Shown here piece by piece: positions 18,286 to 25,652 of a stretch of 39,671 nt of DNA. Positions within the stretch are counted from its first letter, which is position 1. Every line of letters begins with the position of its first letter. This DNA is from Peptoniphilus timonensis JC401. Its GTDB lineage: Bacteria > Bacillota > Clostridia > Tissierellales > Peptoniphilaceae. The notes beneath the pieces are model-generated. The model had not been told where the DNA came from. It did no database searches and worked only from the letters and a program-made list of their open reading frames with translations. The stretch is from the NCBI RefSeq assembly GCF_000312025.1, contig NZ_HE978593.1, forward strand, positions 484,151 to 523,821. Direction: 5' to 3'. The position numbers were made by a program, and so were the translations under genes.

Positions 18286-18291
18286 ATTATA
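18286..18291 (-). promoter_or_regulatory. Possible rqcH -10 element
   Basis: On the - strand TGTTATAAT (TATAAT at 18291-18286) is an extended -10, 18 bases before the rqcH start. This would give an almost leaderless-length 5' region that still contains AGGTGA. No good -35 is seen. Confidence 0.4.
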
Positions 18292-18718
18292 ACATATTAT
18301 TAATTGAAAAAAATATAGTTTAAATCTAATAAAACATATATTTAGAACAAATGTACTCACTAAAAAACACATTGCATAAAAAATAGAAAAAGTAATTAAT
18401 ATGATATTTATTATTTTATAATCAAAACATATTATAATAACAAAACAAAAATTAAATTAAAGGATATAAGCAAGTATTAGAATTATTTTAAGAAATATAA
18501 TAGAACTTAGTAAGTAATGAAGTTAATTATATATTATTAACATGACGAATTTTATAAGCTGAAGAGATTAAATCATACAAAAATAAATTCACTAGTAAAT
18601 AAAAAAGTTATTTATAATAACGGTATTATTATTAGAGTATTATTATATAATTGAAATCTTTAAAAGAAAATATTTGGTGACATTCAGTAAAAAAGTCGGA
18701 TAATATTATAAAATAATT

Positions 18719-18758
18719 TAAAAATAGTCACAAAATTATTATTTTGTGACTATTTTTA
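18719..18758. terminator. Strong bidirectional hairpin terminator
   Basis: AAAATAGTCACAAAAT (18721-18736), loop TATT, ATTTTGTGACTATTTT (18741-18756): a perfect 16-bp stem extendable to 18. T-rich flanks are present on both strands. On the - strand it lies about 105 bases after the stop of the secreted protein gene, so it probably ends the xerC/secreted-protein transcript. Confidence 0.75.
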
Positions 18759-18861
18759 TCTTTATCTAATATGATTTTTTTACTTAATTCGCTAGGTTCC
18801 CTTCTAAAATAACTTAAAAAATAAAATTCTTTATACAAAAGTATATTTATAATATTTTTAA

Positions 18862-19496
18862 TTAATCAAATAGAGAATTTTTAGATTCATTTTTGTTATT
18901 AGCTAGAGAATTGTCTGTAGTTTCTTTAATATCTTTATATTCTTCATTTTTTACATTTTTGTTTTCTTGGCTATCTTTATTTTCTTCATAATTATATCTT
19001 TTTCCCTTAGTCTTAAAGTTTCCAGAAATATAAACAGAATCATTTTTCCAATCAACATTTAGACCTAAAGTTTCAGAAACAAATCTAATTGGTACATAAG
19101 TCCTTCCATCAAATAAAATAGCTGGAGAATCTAAATTCACAACTGAATCAACTCCTCCATTATTGATCTTAGCCTTAGTTGAGTTAATATCAAGTTCTAC
19201 TAAAACATCAATTGCTCCTATAAGAATTCCACTTGTATTAGTTTCTTTTCTTTGATAAAAATTAATGTTAGCACCTAAATTTTCAGAAATATATCTAATT
19301 GGAACCATTACCCTATCGTTTGTTTTATCTAAATAAGCTTTACCCATATCTTCAGGAATTGTTTGTATACTGTCATTTATATAAATACTAATATTTTTGT
19401 CTGAAGCCTCCTTAGGTAGTTTACCAGCTGCAAAAACTGATGTTGTTAAAAGCATAGTCATAATTCCTATGCCAAGAATTTTTTTAAATTTTTCAT
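18862..19496 (-). CDS. Secreted protein with copper-amine-oxidase N-terminal-like (stalk) domain (frameshifted signal peptide)
   Basis: 211 aa once one base is restored. The predicted start ATG at 19496 has AAGGAG 6 bases upstream. A run of seven A (19485-19479) should be eight: the signal peptide then reads MKNLKKILGIGIMTMLLTTS followed by VFA-AG, a clean type I site. Two repeats of the PF07833 core follow (VMVPIRYISENLGANI and TYVPIRFVSETLGLNVDW), then a low-complexity Asn/Lys/Glu tail. Such domains occur in many Firmicute exported and wall-associated proteins and are not amine oxidases. The role is unknown. It lies 22 bases after the recombinase gene and is likely co-transcribed with it. 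Confidence 0.75.
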
Positions 19497-19518
19497 AATC
19501 TCTCCTTAAATATTATCT

Positions 19519-20508
19519 TCATTTTTCATTATCTTCTTTCATAGTTTCCTTTATTCCTGCTAAAGGATTTGATGCCACCATCTTTTTAAGAGCTTTTTTA
19601 TTTACATGAGTATAAATTTCAGTTGTGTTAACTGATTCATGACCTAGAATCTCTTGAAGAGACCTTATATCTGCATTTCCATACTCATATAATAAAGTAG
19701 CTGCAGTATGTCTTAGTTTGTGGACTGAATATTTATTTGTATCTAATCCTGAATTTTTCATATGTTTTTCAATCATATGTTGTATGGATCTATTGCTCAT
19801 TCTTTGTTGTCTCATAGACAAGAACATGGCATCGTCTTCAATTTGAGGTCTTAGCTTTAAATATTCATTGATTGCATAAATGCAAGCTTGATTTAAATAT
19901 ATTATTCTCTCCTTGTTACCTTTTCCTATAACCTTTAGAGTATTATCCTCTTGGACATGAGAAATATTTATACCTGCTAGTTCTGAAAGTCTCATACCAC
20001 AGTTTAAAAATAAGGTAACTATTGCATAGTCTCTCTTTTTATAAACAGCCTTAAGTTTTGAATTTTCTATTGTCTTTAATAAATTTAGACTTTGTTCCAA
20101 ACTTAAATAAACTGGCAAAGTCTTCTCAACCTTTGGCATGTCTATGTCAATAACAGGATTTACTTTAATTATATCAATTTTTGAGTGCAAATAATTATAA
20201 AAACTTCTTATAGAAGAAATTTTTCTAAATTTTGATCTGTTTGAAATTTTTCTTTCTCTTTCAAGAAAAGCATTATAAGCATAAATATCCTGTTTTGTCA
20301 CACTTTCAAATAACTCAGCATTTATATCTTCGATAGGAATATCATCAAAATCAATAGATGAATCTACTAACCCTTTTCTCCTTTTAATAAATCTTACGAA
20401 CATTCTAAGATCATAATAATATTCTTTTACAGTATTCTCAGATGCACCTTTAGTAGCCTTCATATAGTCTAGGAAATCATCTATCAAATTAGAATTAATC
20501 AAATTCAT
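19519..20508 (-). CDS. Tyrosine recombinase XerC/XerD type
   Basis: About 329 aa. An N-terminal SAM-like core-binding domain (SENTVKEYYYDLRMFVRFI) precedes a catalytic domain with all active-site residues. Counting from the upstream GTG at 20511 these are R174 (GMRLSEL), K197 (GKGNKER), H264 and R267 (HKLRH), H291 (LGHES) and Y300. A housekeeping role in chromosome dimer resolution is likely given the flanking core genes, but an orphan integrase cannot be excluded. Starts GTG 20511, ATG 20508 and TTG 20502 compete. AAGGTG overlaps the first and abuts the second, so the TTG (6-base spacing) is actually best placed; I list the ATG as a compromise. Confidence 0.85.
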   Translation of the reverse strand: MNLINSNLIDDFLDYMKATKGASENTVKEYYYDLRMFVRFIKRRKGLVDSSIDFDDIPIEDINAELFESVTKQDIYAYNAFLERERKISNRSKFRKISSIRSFYNYLHSKIDIIKVNPVIDIDMPKVEKTLPVYLSLEQSLNLLKTIENSKLKAVYKKRDYAIVTLFLNCGMRLSELAGINISHVQEDNTLKVIGKGNKERIIYLNQACIYAINEYLKLRPQIEDDAMFLSMRQQRMSNRSIQHMIEKHMKNSGLDTNKYSVHKLRHTAATLLYEYGNADIRSLQEILGHESVNTTEIYTHVNKKALKKMVASNPLAGIKETMKEDNEK

Positions 20509-20516
20509 CACCTTCT

Positions 20517-20548
20517 ATAAAAATAAAAACCTGACAATTAGTCAGGTT
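20517..20548 (-). terminator. Terminator after rny
   Basis: On the - strand AACCTGAC, loop TAATT, GTCAGGTT (20548-20528) is followed by TTTATTTTTAT. It begins 5 bases after the rny stop and separates rny from the recombinase gene, although the distance to that gene is so short that its ribosome-binding site follows directly. Confidence 0.8.
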
Positions 20549-20553
20549 CTCAA

Positions 20554-22092
20554 TTATTTAGCGTATTCAACTGCCCTAGTTTCTCTAATTACATTAACTT
20601 TAATTTGACCAGGGAAATCTAATTCAGACTCTATTCTTTTAACAATTTCTCTTGCAGTAATAGTTATTTCTGCTTCAGAAATCTTTTCAGGTTTTACAAT
20701 TATGCGTATTTCACGTCCAGCTTGAACAGCATAGGACTTTTCAATACCGTCAAAATCATTAGCAATCTCTTCAAGTTTTTCAAGTCTTTGAATATATGAT
20801 TCAACAGTTTCACGTCTTGCACCTGGTCTAGCTGCTGAGATAGCATCAGCTGCTTGAACCAAAACAGATTCAACACAATTAGGTTCAACATCACCATGAT
20901 GAGATTGGATTGCATTTATAACAAACTCAGACTCATGATATTTTCTTGCAATTTCAACTCCAATATCAACATGTGGAGCATCTAAATTCCTATCAACTGA
21001 CTTTCCTAAGTCGTGAAGCAATCCACCTCTCTTAGCAAGTTTAACATCTGCACCAATTTCACCAGCCAAAATTCCAGCTATTTCAGAAACTTCTACAGAA
21101 TGCTTTAAGTTGTTTTGACCGTAACTTGTTCTATACTTCAACCTACCAAGATATTTAATAATTTCTGGATGAAGTCCATGAACTCCTGCATCATAAGCAG
21201 CTTGTTCACCAGACTCTTTGATAATAGTTTCTACTTCGTTTTTAGCTTTTTCAACAGTTTCTTCAATTTTTGTTGGATGGATTCTTCCATCATTAACAAG
21301 TTTTTCAAGAGCAACTCTTGCAATTTCTCTTCTAATTGGATCAAAGCAAGATAAAACAACTGCTTCTGGAGTATCATCGATAATTAAATCTACACCTGTT
21401 ATAGACTCAATTGCTCTAATATTTCTACCTTCACGTCCTATTATCCTTCCCTTCATTTCATCATTAGGAAGATTTACAACAGCAACTGTAGACTCTGCTA
21501 CTTGATCTGCAGCACATCTTTGAATAGCTTGAGCTATAACATTTCTAGCATACTTTCCAGATTCCTCTTTGATTCTGTTTTCGTTTTCTTTAATAATTAG
21601 TGCTGATTCATTAGTTATTTCTTTTTTTAGTTCATTTAGAAGAATTTCTTTACCTTCATCTTTGGTAAGACCAGCAAGTTTTTGAAGTTCTTCTTCTCTC
21701 TTTTTAACAAGTTCATCAGCTTGATCTTCCTTTTCTCTCAAGCCTTCTAATTTTTTGCTAAGTTTCTCATCTTTCTTTTCAACTTGAATAGACTTTTTAT
21801 CTAACAATTTTTCTTTAGATAAAACGCGATCTTCTAATTCTTTAATTTCTGATCTTCTTATCTTAGCTTCATTTTCTTGTTCAGATCTTAACTTTTGAAT
21901 CTCTTCTTTAGCTTCAACAAGCAAAACTTTCTTTTGAGTTTGAGCTTGATTTTCAGCATCGTATACTATCTTTTTAGATAATTCTTCAGCATTTTTAATT
22001 TTACCTTCAGAAATATATTTTCTAATAGCATAGCCTATAGCTAAGCCAATAATACCGATTAAAATAGATATTAAAGTACTACTAAAATCCAT
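20554..22092 (-). CDS. rny: Ribonuclease Y
   Basis: Membrane-anchored endoribonuclease that starts mRNA decay in Firmicutes, 512 aa. One N-terminal membrane helix ([18 protein letters not shown]) is followed by a long Glu/Lys coiled coil to about residue 190, a KH domain ([20 protein letters not shown]), an HD domain ([11 protein letters not shown] and IQSHHGD) and a conserved tail ending [16 protein letters not shown] and beyond. The frame extends to a GTG at 22101, but that lies within the AGGAGGTG ribosome-binding site. The ATG at 22092, eight bases after AGGAGG, is the start. It has its own promoter and a terminator. Confidence 0.97.
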   Translation of the reverse strand: MDFSSTLISILIGIIGLAIGYAIRKYISEGKIKNAEELSKKIVYDAENQAQTQKKVLLVEAKEEIQKLRSEQENEAKIRRSEIKELEDRVLSKEKLLDKKSIQVEKKDEKLSKKLEGLREKEDQADELVKKREEELQKLAGLTKDEGKEILLNELKKEITNESALIIKENENRIKEESGKYARNVIAQAIQRCAADQVAESTVAVVNLPNDEMKGRIIGREGRNIRAIESITGVDLIIDDTPEAVVLSCFDPIRREIARVALEKLVNDGRIHPTKIEETVEKAKNEVETIIKESGEQAAYDAGVHGLHPEIIKYLGRLKYRTSYGQNNLKHSVEVSEIAGILAGEIGADVKLAKRGGLLHDLGKSVDRNLDAPHVDIGVEIARKYHESEFVINAIQSHHGDVEPNCVESVLVQAADAISAARPGARRETVESYIQRLEKLEEIANDFDGIEKSYAVQAGREIRIIVKPEKISEAEITITAREIVKRIESELDFPGQIKVNVIRETRAVEYAK

Positions 22093-22141
22093 TCTACACA
22101 CCTCCTATTTAGTTTTCATGTTTCAAATTTTAAAATCATAA

Positions 22142-22159
22142 TTAAGGCCAAAGCCTTAA
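22142..22159 (-). promoter_or_regulatory. 5'-terminal hairpin in the rny leader
   Basis: TTAAGGC, loop TTTG, GCCTTAA on the - strand. It sits just after the predicted rny -10, so the transcript would begin within or at the edge of this stem. It could instead be a terminator for the yneA-like gene, but the following T-tract is poor. Confidence 0.4.
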
Positions 22160-22163
22160 AATA

Positions 22164-22192
22164 ATTGTATATCTTTTAAAAGCATAAGTCAA
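22164..22192 (-). promoter_or_regulatory. Probable rny promoter
   Basis: On the - strand TTGACT (22192-22187), 17-base spacer, TACAAT (22169-22164). The match to the vegetative consensus is good, and it lies about 75 bases upstream of the rny start. Confidence 0.7.
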
Positions 22193-22219
22193 ACTAAAAA
22201 GTGGGTATAATGGCTTAAT

Positions 22220-22516
22220 CTATTTACTTTTATAGATAGGTATAGCTAGTTTATATCCTGGTTTTATATCATATGAGGAAATGCTATTTGCTTTTTCAAT
22301 GTCCATTACAAATTTCATTTTATTCTTATATTCGTAATTATTTGAAATACTCCAAATAGTGTCCCCACTCTTAACAGTATAAACATCATAAATTATTTCT
22401 TCTTCATTAATATTTAAATCAGAATCATTTTTTACAATTAATCCAGAATTAAATATAAAAATAAATAGCAAAAATAATAATACCTTTGGTTTATTTATTA
22501 CAATTTTACGTTTCAT
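22220..22516 (-). CDS. yneA: YneA-like LysM protein, probable SOS cell-division inhibitor
   Basis: 98-aa membrane-anchored protein: a basic start (MKRKIVINKPK), a hydrophobic segment (VLLFLLFIFIFNSGLIV) and one C-terminal LysM motif (YTVKSGDTIWSISNNY through IKPGYKLAIPI). Bacillus YneA is a similar small TM-plus-LysM protein, encoded divergently from lexA and induced by SOS to block division. Size, architecture and divergent position match, and its promoter overlaps LexA-box-like repeats. The function is inferred from these parallels rather than close sequence identity. AGGTG precedes the ATG. Confidence 0.8.
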   Translation of the reverse strand: MKRKIVINKPKVLLFLLFIFIFNSGLIVKNDSDLNINEEEIIYDVYTVKSGDTIWSISNNYEYKNKMKFVMDIEKANSISSYDIKPGYKLAIPIYKSK

Positions 22517-22563
22517 AATATCACCTCAAAATGTTGTTTCATTTTAGTTTAAACCTTTGTGTC

Positions 22564-22613
22564 AAACATAAGTATCAAATATAAGTTCTAAACATATGTT
22601 ACATCGTATGTTC
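22564..22613. promoter_or_regulatory. Tandem LexA-box-like operator array in the yneA-lexA intergenic region
   Basis: Four related 12-mers start at 22564, 22577, 22590 and 22602: AAACATAAGTAT, AAATATAAGTTC, AAACATATGTTA, CATCGTATGTTC. They are spaced 13, 13 and 12 bases apart. Each resembles the palindromic GAACATATGTTC-type SOS box of Firmicutes (GAAC-N4-GTTC core), mostly with one good half-site. The last two overlap the yneA-like promoter. Confidence 0.6.
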
Positions 22614-22624
22614 TATAATGTCAA
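22596..22624 (-). promoter_or_regulatory. Probable promoter of the yneA-like gene
   Basis: On the - strand TTGACA (22624-22619), 17-base spacer, TAACAT (22601-22596). The spacer and -10 are covered by two of the LexA-box-like repeats, the expected geometry for SOS repression. Confidence 0.6.
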
Positions 22625-22653
22625 TAGTTTAGAAAAATTATTTAAACTATCGT

Positions 22654-22682
22654 TTGAAATACCTGTTCAAGTATGGTATTAT
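22654..22682 (+). promoter_or_regulatory. Probable lexA promoter with internal inverted repeat
   Basis: TTGAAA (22654-22659), 17-base spacer, TATTAT (22677-22682). The -35 and spacer contain TTGAA-N7-TTCAA (22654-22670), and a second inverted repeat ATAGTTTA-N11-TAAACTAT (22624-22650) lies just upstream. Confidence 0.5.
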
Positions 22683-22710
22683 GATAGTATAAAAATGAGG
22701 AGGTATATCC

Positions 22711-23331
22711 ATGTATGATGAATTAAATCAAAGAGAACTTGAAATCTTATTTTTTATAAAAAGATTTATTGAGTCCAAGTCATACCCACCTACTGTTCGT
22801 GAAATATGTAGAGGTTGTAATATTAAATCAACTTCCACTGTTTACTATGCACTTGAAAAATTAGAATCAACTAACTATATTAGAAAGGATGCATCTAAAA
22901 CCAGAGCTATTGAAATTGTTCCTCAAGATGATGACATTTTAATGCTTAAAAAGAAAACTGTTGATGTTCCTGTACTTGGTAAAGTAACTGCTGGCTCCCC
23001 TATTCTTGCTGTTCAAAATATAGAAGACACTATGCCATTACCTATTGAATATGTTTCAAATAAAGAACTTTTTATTTTAAAGGTTTCTGGAGAAAGTATG
23101 ATTAATGCAGGAATTTTTGATGGAGATTATGTAATAATTGAAAAGACAAATTCTGCTAGAAATGGAGAAAAAGTTTTAGCACTAATAGAAGATGAAGCAA
23201 CTATAAAAACTTTTTATAAAGAAGAAAATAGATATAGATTGCAACCAGAAAATGATTCTATGGAACCTTTTTATTTTGACAAAGTCGAAATATTAGGAAA
23301 AATTGTTGGACTTTACAGAAAAATTAACTAA
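22711..23331 (+). CDS. lexA: LexA repressor
   Basis: SOS master repressor, 206 aa. The N-terminal winged helix contains LNQRELEILFFIKRFIESKS and YPPTVREICRGCNIKSTSTV. The Ala-Gly self-cleavage site is A94-G95 (KVTAGSP). The peptidase dyad is S129 (SGESM) and K166 (EATIKTFYK). All parts needed for RecA-stimulated cleavage are intact. AGGAGG precedes the ATG. It is divergent from the yneA-like gene and is followed by a strong terminator facing the convergent PLP-enzyme gene. Confidence 0.97.
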   Translation: MYDELNQRELEILFFIKRFIESKSYPPTVREICRGCNIKSTSTVYYALEKLESTNYIRKDASKTRAIEIVPQDDDILMLKKKTVDVPVLGKVTAGSPILAVQNIEDTMPLPIEYVSNKELFILKVSGESMINAGIFDGDYVIIEKTNSARNGEKVLALIEDEATIKTFYKEENRYRLQPENDSMEPFYFDKVEILGKIVGLYRKIN

Positions 23332-23334
23332 AAT

Positions 23335-23374
23335 AAAAACCTTACTGCTTTTATAAAAACAGTAAGGTTTTTTT
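23335..23374. terminator. Bidirectional terminator after lexA
   Basis: AAAAACCTTACTG (23335-23347), loop of 12, CAGTAAGGTTTTT (23360-23372), then more T. The A-tract on the left makes it work on the - strand too, for the convergent gene at 23429-24727. Confidence 0.85.
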
Positions 23375-23401
23375 AAATTAAATATTAAAAGATTAAATTT
23401 T

Positions 23402-23430
23402 TAGAGAAGCATAAAGGCATCTCTATTTTT
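23402..23430 (+). terminator. Second hairpin with T-tract downstream of lexA
   Basis: TAGAGA-A-GC, loop ATAAAG, GC-A-TCTCTA (23402-23425) with one internal mismatch, followed by five T. It is placed as a backup terminator before the convergent gene's stop. Confidence 0.5.
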
Positions 23431-24727
23431 AAATATCTTTTATTGTAATTAAATTTTCTTTGTCAAGTGCATTTAATAAATGTATTAATGCAAACTTAAT
23501 GTGATAATAAGACAATCCTCCTTGGAAATAAACATAATATGGATCTCTCATAGGTCCGTCAGCTGAAAGTTCTATTGAAGAACCTTCTATAAAGTCCCCT
23601 GCTGCCATTATTACTTTATCATCATAACCTGGCATATCCCAAGCTATTGGAGTGAATTCAGAGTCTACTGGAGATGAAAATTGAATATATTTACAAAAAA
23701 TCTCAAGAATCTCTGGCTTTTTTAATTCAATTGCAGTAACAATATCACTTCTAGGGTCAGAGCTTGCCGGTATTGTTTTAAATCCAAGTTCTTCAAAACT
23801 TTTAGAAAAAAGAGTAGCCCCTTTTATAGCATCTTCAACAATTTTTGGAGACATAAAAAGTCCCTGAAGAATTTGTCTTGTCATCCCAAAAGTTAAGCCA
23901 CAATCTTTACCAATACCTGGAGCTGTAAGAATATTTGCTGCTCTTTCAACAAGTTCTTCTTTTCCAGCTACATATCCTCCCGAATAACAAAGACCACCAC
24001 CGGGATTTTTAATAAGAGATCCTGCCATTATATCGATACCAATTTCACTTGGTTCTAAAATTTCTGTAAATTCACCATAGCAATTATCAACAAAGATTTT
24101 TATATTTTTATTTATTTTTTTTACTTCATCTATTGCCTCTTTAAGTTCAGATATTGTAAAAGCTCTTCTATTTGAATAACCTGTTGATCTCTGCATTATA
24201 ACAAGACTTGTGTTCTCTCTTATATAATTCTTTATATTTTTTACATCTATTCTATTGTTGTCTATTAAAGGAATTTCTGAATATTCATAGCCGCTATTGA
24301 TTAATGAATCTTCACTATTTCCCCTAATACCTATAACCTTTTGCAAGGTATCGTAAGGTGTTGATGTTACAGATAAAAAGTGATCTCCTGGTTTTAACAC
24401 AGCCTTAATAGCAAGTGTAATAGCATGAGTTCCTGATACTATATTAGATCTAACTAAACTATCTTCTGTTTTAAAAATCTTAGTATATATGCTTTCTACC
24501 TTATCTCTACCAATATCACCATATCCATATCCTGTCGTCCAATTAAAGTCTGTTGCTTTGAGTCCTTCTTCTTGCATTGCTTTTAAAATTTTAACCTGAT
24601 TATACTGTGCAATATCACTAACTTTTTGAAATTTATCTTGTAACTTACTTTCTAAGTTATTTACAAATTTAATTATTCTTGAATCTATTTCATATTCTTC
24701 TTCAAATAATTTATCGTATATTGTCAT
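23429..24727 (-). CDS. ynbB: Methionine gamma-lyase family PLP-dependent protein (YnbB type, 'aluminum resistance')
   Basis: 432-aa fold-type I PLP enzyme of the family long annotated as aluminum resistance protein. Motifs: NWTTGYGYGDIGRDKVESIY, SGTHAITLAI, the aspartate region FVDNCYGEFTE, the PLP-lysine segment AGSLIKNPGGG and APGIGKDCGLTFG. The true substrate is not known; a C-S lyase on sulfur amino acids is the family guess. The frame extends to 24748, but AGGAG sits 6 bases before the ATG at 24727, 14 bases past the miaA stop, so I use that start. Synteny miaA-ynbB-lexA is common in Firmicutes. Confidence 0.9.
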   Translation of the reverse strand: MTIYDKLFEEEYEIDSRIIKFVNNLESKLQDKFQKVSDIAQYNQVKILKAMQEEGLKATDFNWTTGYGYGDIGRDKVESIYTKIFKTEDSLVRSNIVSGTHAITLAIKAVLKPGDHFLSVTSTPYDTLQKVIGIRGNSEDSLINSGYEYSEIPLIDNNRIDVKNIKNYIRENTSLVIMQRSTGYSNRRAFTISELKEAIDEVKKINKNIKIFVDNCYGEFTEILEPSEIGIDIMAGSLIKNPGGGLCYSGGYVAGKEELVERAANILTAPGIGKDCGLTFGMTRQILQGLFMSPKIVEDAIKGATLFSKSFEELGFKTIPASSDPRSDIVTAIELKKPEILEIFCKYIQFSSPVDSEFTPIAWDMPGYDDKVIMAAGDFIEGSSIELSADGPMRDPYYVYFQGGLSYYHIKFALIHLLNALDKENLITIKDI

Positions 24728-24740
24728 CTTTTCTCCTAAA

Positions 24741-25652
24741 CTATTCATATAATTTACAATTAATATAATTCTCTATATCTTCTAGCAAATTATCTGATTC
24801 CCTGTCAAACCATTTTATCCTATCATCTCTTCTAAACCATGTTAATTGTCTTTTTGCATAATGTCTTGAATTTTTCTTAATTAAGTCAACCATTTCATAA
24901 TAATCAATTTCATTATCTAAATATGAAATAACTTCTTTATAACCTATAGCTTTAAGAGATTGGGAGTTTTTATCTATTCCTTCCTTTAATAGACCTTGAA
25001 CTTCTTCGACAAGACCTAAATTTATCATTTTTTCGACACGATTATTTATCTTGTCATAAAGTCTTTTTCTATCCATATTTAACCCAATATAGACTAAGTT
25101 ATAATCCTTATTCTCTTCTCTAAATTTATTTCCTTTTATATTACCATTTTTTAAGATCTCAAGGGCTCTAATTATTCTTTGACCATTATTTTTATGAATT
25201 TTTTCTGCCATATCACTATTAAGAGCAAATAATTTATTATATAGAACTTCACTTCCTTCGTTTTCTAATATTTTATTTAATTCATTTCTATATTGATAAT
25301 CTGCTTCTGTTTCAGTAAAGTCAAGATTATAAACAAGAGAATTGATGTATAGTCCTGTCCCACCAACGACAAAGGGCACCCTTCCTCTTTTGTTTATGTC
25401 GCTAATAATAGCCTTTGACATATTTTTAAATTCTGCTACAGAAAAAGTTTCATTTGCTTCTACAATATCAATCATATGGTGAGGAATAGTAGTTTTACTA
25501 AGGTCTATCTTAGCAGTTCCAATATCTAATTTTTTATATATTTGCATAGAGTCACTGGAAATAATCTCCCCTTTATATTTTTTTGCAAGTTCTAAAGAAA
25601 GCTCAGTTTTTCCTATTCCAGTTGGTCCCGTTATTATTACTAATTTTTCCAT
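24741..25652 (-). CDS. miaA: tRNA dimethylallyltransferase MiaA
   Basis: Prenylates A37 of tRNAs reading U-starting codons, using dimethylallyl diphosphate; the product is the substrate of MiaB in the same cluster. The 303-aa protein has the P-loop GPTGIGKTELS (residues about 8-18), ISSDSMQIYKKLDIGTAK, PHHMIDIVEANETFSVAEF, the GGTGLYINSL motif and the C-terminal RHYAKRQLTWFRRD segment, all diagnostic. Its ATG directly follows the mutL TAA, so translation is probably coupled. Confidence 0.97.
   Translation of the reverse strand: MEKLVIITGPTGIGKTELSLELAKKYKGEIISSDSMQIYKKLDIGTAKIDLSKTTIPHHMIDIVEANETFSVAEFKNMSKAIISDINKRGRVPFVVGGTGLYINSLVYNLDFTETEADYQYRNELNKILENEGSEVLYNKLFALNSDMAEKIHKNNGQRIIRALEILKNGNIKGNKFREENKDYNLVYIGLNMDRKRLYDKINNRVEKMINLGLVEEVQGLLKEGIDKNSQSLKAIGYKEVISYLDNEIDYYEMVDLIKKNSRHYAKRQLTWFRRDDRIKWFDRESDNLLEDIENYINCKLYE

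Larger units (their letters stand above)
18269..18861. other. 593-bp gene-free, very A+T-rich region
   Basis: No convincing gene on either strand. It holds the rqcH -10 at its left end, a strong hairpin terminator at 18719-18758, and a 39-codon open stretch on the - strand (18844-18728) that includes YKEFYFLSYFRREPSELSKK. That stretch has no good start and ends inside the terminator hairpin. It reads more like a protein or mobile-element remnant than the surrounding sequence does. The rest is low-complexity A/T. Confidence 0.5.

Noticed and set aside
19519-20511. Xer-type recombinase as evidence of an integrated element
   Set aside because: No attachment-site repeats, phage or transposon genes flank it; neighbours are core genes, so a housekeeping Xer role is more likely.
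21218-21505. 95-aa + strand frame opposite rny
   Set aside because: Opposite the conserved KH domain of RNase Y and without a ribosome-binding site; a shadow frame.
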